Assembly (NCBI GenBank): GCA_902795715.1
Contig: CADBME010000113.1
Span: 1 to 17,533 of the forward strand
Source: an uncultured Lachnospiraceae bacterium
GTDB taxonomy: Bacteria > Bacillota_A > Clostridia > Lachnospirales > Lachnospiraceae
Reading direction: 5' to 3'
DNA length: 17,533 nucleotides
Shown here: positions 14,578-17,533 of the stretch, in pieces
How positions within the stretch are numbered: position 1 is the first letter of the stretch
Layout of the letters: each line of letters opens with the position of its first letter
Translations under genes and position numbers: made by a program
Notes under the pieces: model-generated
Told to the model about the DNA's origin: nothing
Databases searched by the model: none
The model's input: the letters and a program-made list of their open reading frames with translations, nothing else

Positions 14578-15954
14578 ATGAGCGATAAAAGGATATGTAG
14601 AAATTGCGGCCGTGTCCTTGAGGGAATCAAGAAGTTCTGCCCTTATTGCGGTTTTCGTCAGGATGTCTCCTGGTCCGATTCAAAAGAGGAATTATACAGG
14701 TCTCGGGAAGATAGTTATGAAGACAGTTTTCGTGAAAACAGATCCTTTGAAGATTCCGGAAGTTCCAGAGAGGACAGTTATAAAGAGGCCGGCGGATATA
14801 GAAGCAAGCGAGCAGACTCTTATCAGGGAAGTGGACAGACTGTTTACGGAAAGAATCAGGATCCTTATCGTAGGCCGGCATTTGATCCGGGACCTGACCC
14901 CGGGCATAATGCGGAAAGAAAACCTTCTTATGACGCAGGGGCTTATGGAGGAAGAAGGACAGGAATGCCGGAAGAGCCCGGGAAAGGCAGAGGTGAGCGG
15001 ATCCTTTTCGGCATACTGATTGCCCTGCTCTGCCTTGCCATCATAGCTGTCAGTGCGGTGTTTGTTCTTCGCTTCCTCCACAAACCCGATGAGGCACCTG
15101 TGAGTAAAGCGGAGGAGACAAGTGCGGAAGAGGCAAGTGCAGAAGATGGGAAAGAGGGCAACAGGGAAGACGGGGATACTGTTGCAGAGGATGAAGAAAG
15201 GGATGAGGATGGCTATGATGCTGTTTCAGAGGAAGGCTCTTCCCAAGACTTACCCAATGTCCCGGACGGAAGTCAGGCGTCTTATCTGACCAAGAAGTTT
15301 TCAGGCGATTATAAGATTAAACTGTATACTGATGCGACCGGTTTTGAGACCGTTAATTATGATAATAGCGAGGACAATGACCATCTGCCGGAAAGTGTAT
15401 TTGTGGCTCTTTTAGGAGAGAGCGGTGAGAGAATGAAGGTCTACTATGCCGTCCTTGCCGGCTGGGTGGATGCGAGCGATCTGGAATATTTTTCAGATGA
15501 TGTCTACTATCTGTACGATGATCATTTGTCTGAAAAGATTTATCAGGCCTACGACCTGTCCTCCGGAGGAATCATACCTCATACCAAACCGTCAGCTTCA
15601 AAAAACTCAAGGCTGCCTGAAAAGTATAAAATATCTTATGGAAAGGAATTCACGGTAAAAGAAGTCAAAGAGGGCTTTGCCAGAATAGAGTATAAAGAAG
15701 AAGAATGCTGGGTCGATATGCATTATTTCCGGACCTATGCCCATGACTCACCCAGATGGCAAACGACGAATCAGAACGGTAATTCAGTAGCTCTGAGATC
15801 AAAAAAGGATTTTAGAAAAAAATATGAATTAACAGAGATTCCCAATCATGAGGAAATAACCGTGACGACAATCGAACAAGGCTGGGGCAAAGTTTCCTAT
15901 AATGGAAAATCCGGATGGGTTGATCTCAAATGCTGCACTCCTTATGAACCTTAG
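14578..15954 (+). CDS. Membrane protein: N-terminal zinc ribbon, one TM helix, extracellular SH3-like domains
   Basis: A 458-aa protein. The N-terminus is a cytoplasmic zinc ribbon (CRNCG with Cys7/Cys10, CPYCG with Cys21/Cys24), a common cap on Gram-positive membrane proteins. Residues about 35-140 are low-complexity, rich in Ser, Asp, Arg, Tyr and Gly, with recurring EDSY/REDS motifs. One transmembrane helix (about 141-166, ILFGILIALLCLAII...) is followed by a Glu/Asp/Ala-rich linker (about 172-225) and an extracytoplasmic region with SH3-like strands: AGWVDASDLEYF, EEECWVDMHYF, and a final VALRSKKD ... GWGKVSYNGKSGWVDL typical of bacterial SH3 domains that bind cell wall. GAGGTGA lies 5 nt before the ATG at 14578; an in-frame GTG at 14569 is possible but lies within that site. 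It has its own promoter. The partner and role are unknown; envelope sensing or peptidoglycan binding is inferred. Confidence 0.85.
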   Translation: MSDKRICRNCGRVLEGIKKFCPYCGFRQDVSWSDSKEELYRSREDSYEDSFRENRSFEDSGSSREDSYKEAGGYRSKRADSYQGSGQTVYGKNQDPYRRPAFDPGPDPGHNAERKPSYDAGAYGGRRTGMPEEPGKGRGERILFGILIALLCLAIIAVSAVFVLRFLHKPDEAPVSKAEETSAEEASAEDGKEGNREDGDTVAEDEERDEDGYDAVSEEGSSQDLPNVPDGSQASYLTKKFSGDYKIKLYTDATGFETVNYDNSEDNDHLPESVFVALLGESGERMKVYYAVLAGWVDASDLEYFSDDVYYLYDDHLSEKIYQAYDLSSGGIIPHTKPSASKNSRLPEKYKISYGKEFTVKEVKEGFARIEYKEEECWVDMHYFRTYAHDSPRWQTTNQNGNSVALRSKKDFRKKYELTEIPNHEEITVTTIEQGWGKVSYNGKSGWVDLKCCTPYEP

Positions 15955-15971
15955 GAAGGCGAGGATGGAGA

Positions 15972-16006
15972 TTGAAAACATGGGGCAAAAATGATATAAT
16001 TTTGCC
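15972..16006 (+). promoter_or_regulatory. Strong promoter with inverted repeat over the -10 box
   Basis: TTGAAA (15972-15977), 17-nt spacer, TATAAT (15995-16000). The inverted repeat GGCAAAA (15984-15990) / TTTTGCC (16000-16006) brackets the -10 box and could be a repressor site. The leader to the permease start is about 100 nt, and the ribosome binding site lies in a small AAAGG-AGG-CCTTT hairpin (16090-16102). Confidence 0.75.
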
Positions 16007-16106
16007 AACCGGGAATAGCTTTTAAAAAGGTTTTTCTGGTGTGGGCATGATTTGACAGGGCTTTGAAGACGGTTTCCGAAAAAACCATAAAAGGAGGCCT
16101 TTCTTG

Positions 16107-17533
16107 ATGTTACAGGATGATAGGAATAAAAACAAGCAGGGCTTGCGTCCTTATATGTCACCGGCAGCTGTTTTAGCTCTGTCGCTGGGAACCAGTGTGG
16201 GCTGGGGCTCTCTGGTTGTTACCAGCAGCACCTATCTGGCTCAGGCCGGTCCCATGGGGTCTGTCCTGGGGACTCTGGCTGGAGGATTGATCATGCTGGT
16301 CATCAGCCGGAACTTTTATTATATGATGAACTGTGTTCCGGAAGCCGGAGGCGCTTATGCATATGCCAGAGAGACCTTTGGTTTTGACCATGGTTTTCTG
16401 GCAGCCTGGTTTCTGACACTGACTTATCTGGCTGTCTTCTGGGCCAATGTGACTTCGCTGCCTCTTTTTGCCCGATTTTTTATCGGAAAGCAGTTCCAGT
16501 TCGGATATCTGTATTCGATCTTTGATTATGATGTCTATCTGGGCGAGATTCTTTTGTCTCTTATAGCCATTCTTCTAACCGGTCTGATCTGTGCTTCTTT
16601 TCGGAAAGGGATTTCATTTCTTATGACAGGAATGGCCCTGGTATTTTGCATCGGTATTTTTCTGGTTTTTGCTGTTTCCATGCTTAAACTGGATGTATCC
16701 CTGTCACCGGCTTATATTCCGGATAAGAACGCACTGTCACAGATTCTTCAGATTGCAAGTATCTCCTCCTGGGCATTCATAGGATTCGAGAATATTTCCC
16801 ATGCCACAGAGGAGTTTTCTTTCAACAGGGAAAGGTCTTTTCGGATTCTTCTTATCGCAGTAGTCATCACCACCCTGCTCTACATATTTGTTACGGTATT
16901 GTCTGTAACGGCCTATCCTCCCCGATACTCCAGCTGGCTGGAATACATAAATGACCGGGGAAACCTGTCCGGTATTGAAGGACTGCCGGTTTTCTATGCA
17001 GCTCATCATTATATGGGAAATGGCGGCGTAATCCTGCTGATGGGGGTTCTCCTCTGCCTGGTTTTTACCAGCCTTATTGGAAATACCCTTGCTCTGAGCC
17101 GATTGTTTTACGCTCTGGGAAGGGATAAGGTGCTTCCGACCCGATTTGCTGATTTAAATAACAAAGGGATTCCTTCCAGGGCCATTTCTCTTGTTGTGGG
17201 AGTATCCCTTTTCATCCCCCTGGTTGGAAGAACGGCGATTGGCTGGATTGTAGATGTAACAACCATCGGAGCAGTTATCGTATATGGTTTTGTTTCGGTC
17301 TGTGCCTGGAAGACAGCAGATTTCAGAGGAGATAAGGTCGAGAAAATGACAGGTCTCTGGGGCTTTATTATTATGGCTGCCATAGGGATGTATACCCTGA
17401 TTCCTAATCTTTTCTCCCATGGCTCCATCGAACCCGAGTCTTATTTTCTCTTTGTAATATGGGCGATTCTTGGCTTCCTTTTCTTCCGCCTGGTTCTCAG
17501 CAGGGACAGTTCCGGAAGGTTTGGCTATTCCAT
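16107..17533 (+). CDS. APC-superfamily amino-acid permease, 3'-partial
   Basis: At least 475 aa, continuing past the right edge. An integral membrane amino-acid transporter with about 12 hydrophobic segments, beginning MLQDDRNKNKQGLRPYMSPAAV. It shows APC-type landmarks: the first-helix segment LSLGTSVGWGSLVV (in place of the common G-x-I-G-x-G), PEAGGAYAYARETFG after helix 2, SWAFIGFENISHATEEF (helix 6 region with the loop Glu pair), and LSRLFYALGRDKVLP (helix 8 loop). AAGGAGG lies 9 nt before the ATG. Transcription is from the strong promoter at 15972-16000. By 17500 the typical permease length is nearly complete and the sequence has reached a charged stretch (LVLSRDSSGRFGYS), so either one more helix pair or a C-terminal extra domain follows outside the window. 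The substrate is unknown. Confidence 0.9.
   Translation, partial: MLQDDRNKNKQGLRPYMSPAAVLALSLGTSVGWGSLVVTSSTYLAQAGPMGSVLGTLAGGLIMLVISRNFYYMMNCVPEAGGAYAYARETFGFDHGFLAAWFLTLTYLAVFWANVTSLPLFARFFIGKQFQFGYLYSIFDYDVYLGEILLSLIAILLTGLICASFRKGISFLMTGMALVFCIGIFLVFAVSMLKLDVSLSPAYIPDKNALSQILQIASISSWAFIGFENISHATEEFSFNRERSFRILLIAVVITTLLYIFVTVLSVTAYPPRYSSWLEYINDRGNLSGIEGLPVFYAAHHYMGNGGVILLMGVLLCLVFTSLIGNTLALSRLFYALGRDKVLPTRFADLNNKGIPSRAISLVVGVSLFIPLVGRTAIGWIVDVTTIGAVIVYGFVSVCAWKTADFRGDKVEKMTGLWGFIIMAAIGMYTLIPNLFSHGSIEPESYFLFVIWAILGFLFFRLVLSRDSSGRFGYS

Overview
The window (17,533 bp, roughly 45-48% G+C by eye) looks like a chromosomal segment of a Gram-positive anaerobe of the class Clostridia, most like Lachnospiraceae. 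The grounds are strong AGGAGG-type ribosome binding sites, lipobox-type binding proteins, intrinsic terminators, extended -10 promoters, and gene families common in that group. This is inference; no rRNA or other marker gene is present.

Left block (1-4298), metal homeostasis: a zinc/cadmium/lead P1B-type ATPase enters from the left edge, so its true start lies outside the window. It carries an unusual His-rich repeat array, a Cys-rich linker and two duplicated HMA domains. It ends at a strong terminator, followed by a convergent gene for an uncharacterised HExxH metallopeptidase-like protein. Divergent from that gene is an ArsR/SmtB-family repressor whose alpha-5 helix carries the D-x-H-x10-H-x2-H zinc site of SmtB/CzrA. 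The repressor is the natural candidate regulator of the ATPase.

Middle block (4390-9526, minus strand), amino-acid uptake: two complete polar-amino-acid ABC importers lie in tandem, each ordered binding lipoprotein, permease, ATPase. They appear to be transcribed leftward from a promoter near 9500 whose spacer is a 28-bp near-perfect palindrome. A hairpin with a U-rich tail between the second binding protein and its permease looks like an attenuator, and a strong terminator closes the block at about 4390. Upstream on the same strand is a two-gene unit (9559-10860): a 159-aa protein of unknown function and an atypical response regulator in which the phospho-acceptor Asp is replaced by Glu. It has a structured leader and a good promoter at 11017-11045.

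Right block (11234-15954, plus strand), cell-surface and secreted proteins: a 901-aa surface protein (signal peptide, Pro- and Gln/Asn-rich stalk, Ig-like domain, four beta repeats, C-terminal membrane anchor). It is followed by a 95-aa peptide with a textbook double-glycine export leader fused to a Cys-rich, zinc-ribbon-like core, and a terminator. Next comes a membrane protein with an N-terminal zinc ribbon, one transmembrane helix and an extracellular SH3-like region. The double-glycine/zinc-ribbon peptide is the most unusual item here.

Right edge (15972-17533): a strong promoter and an APC-superfamily amino-acid permease that runs off the window. Overall the segment combines metal export, amino-acid import and cell-surface functions. 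No tRNA, rRNA, CRISPR array, insertion sequence or prophage gene was seen.
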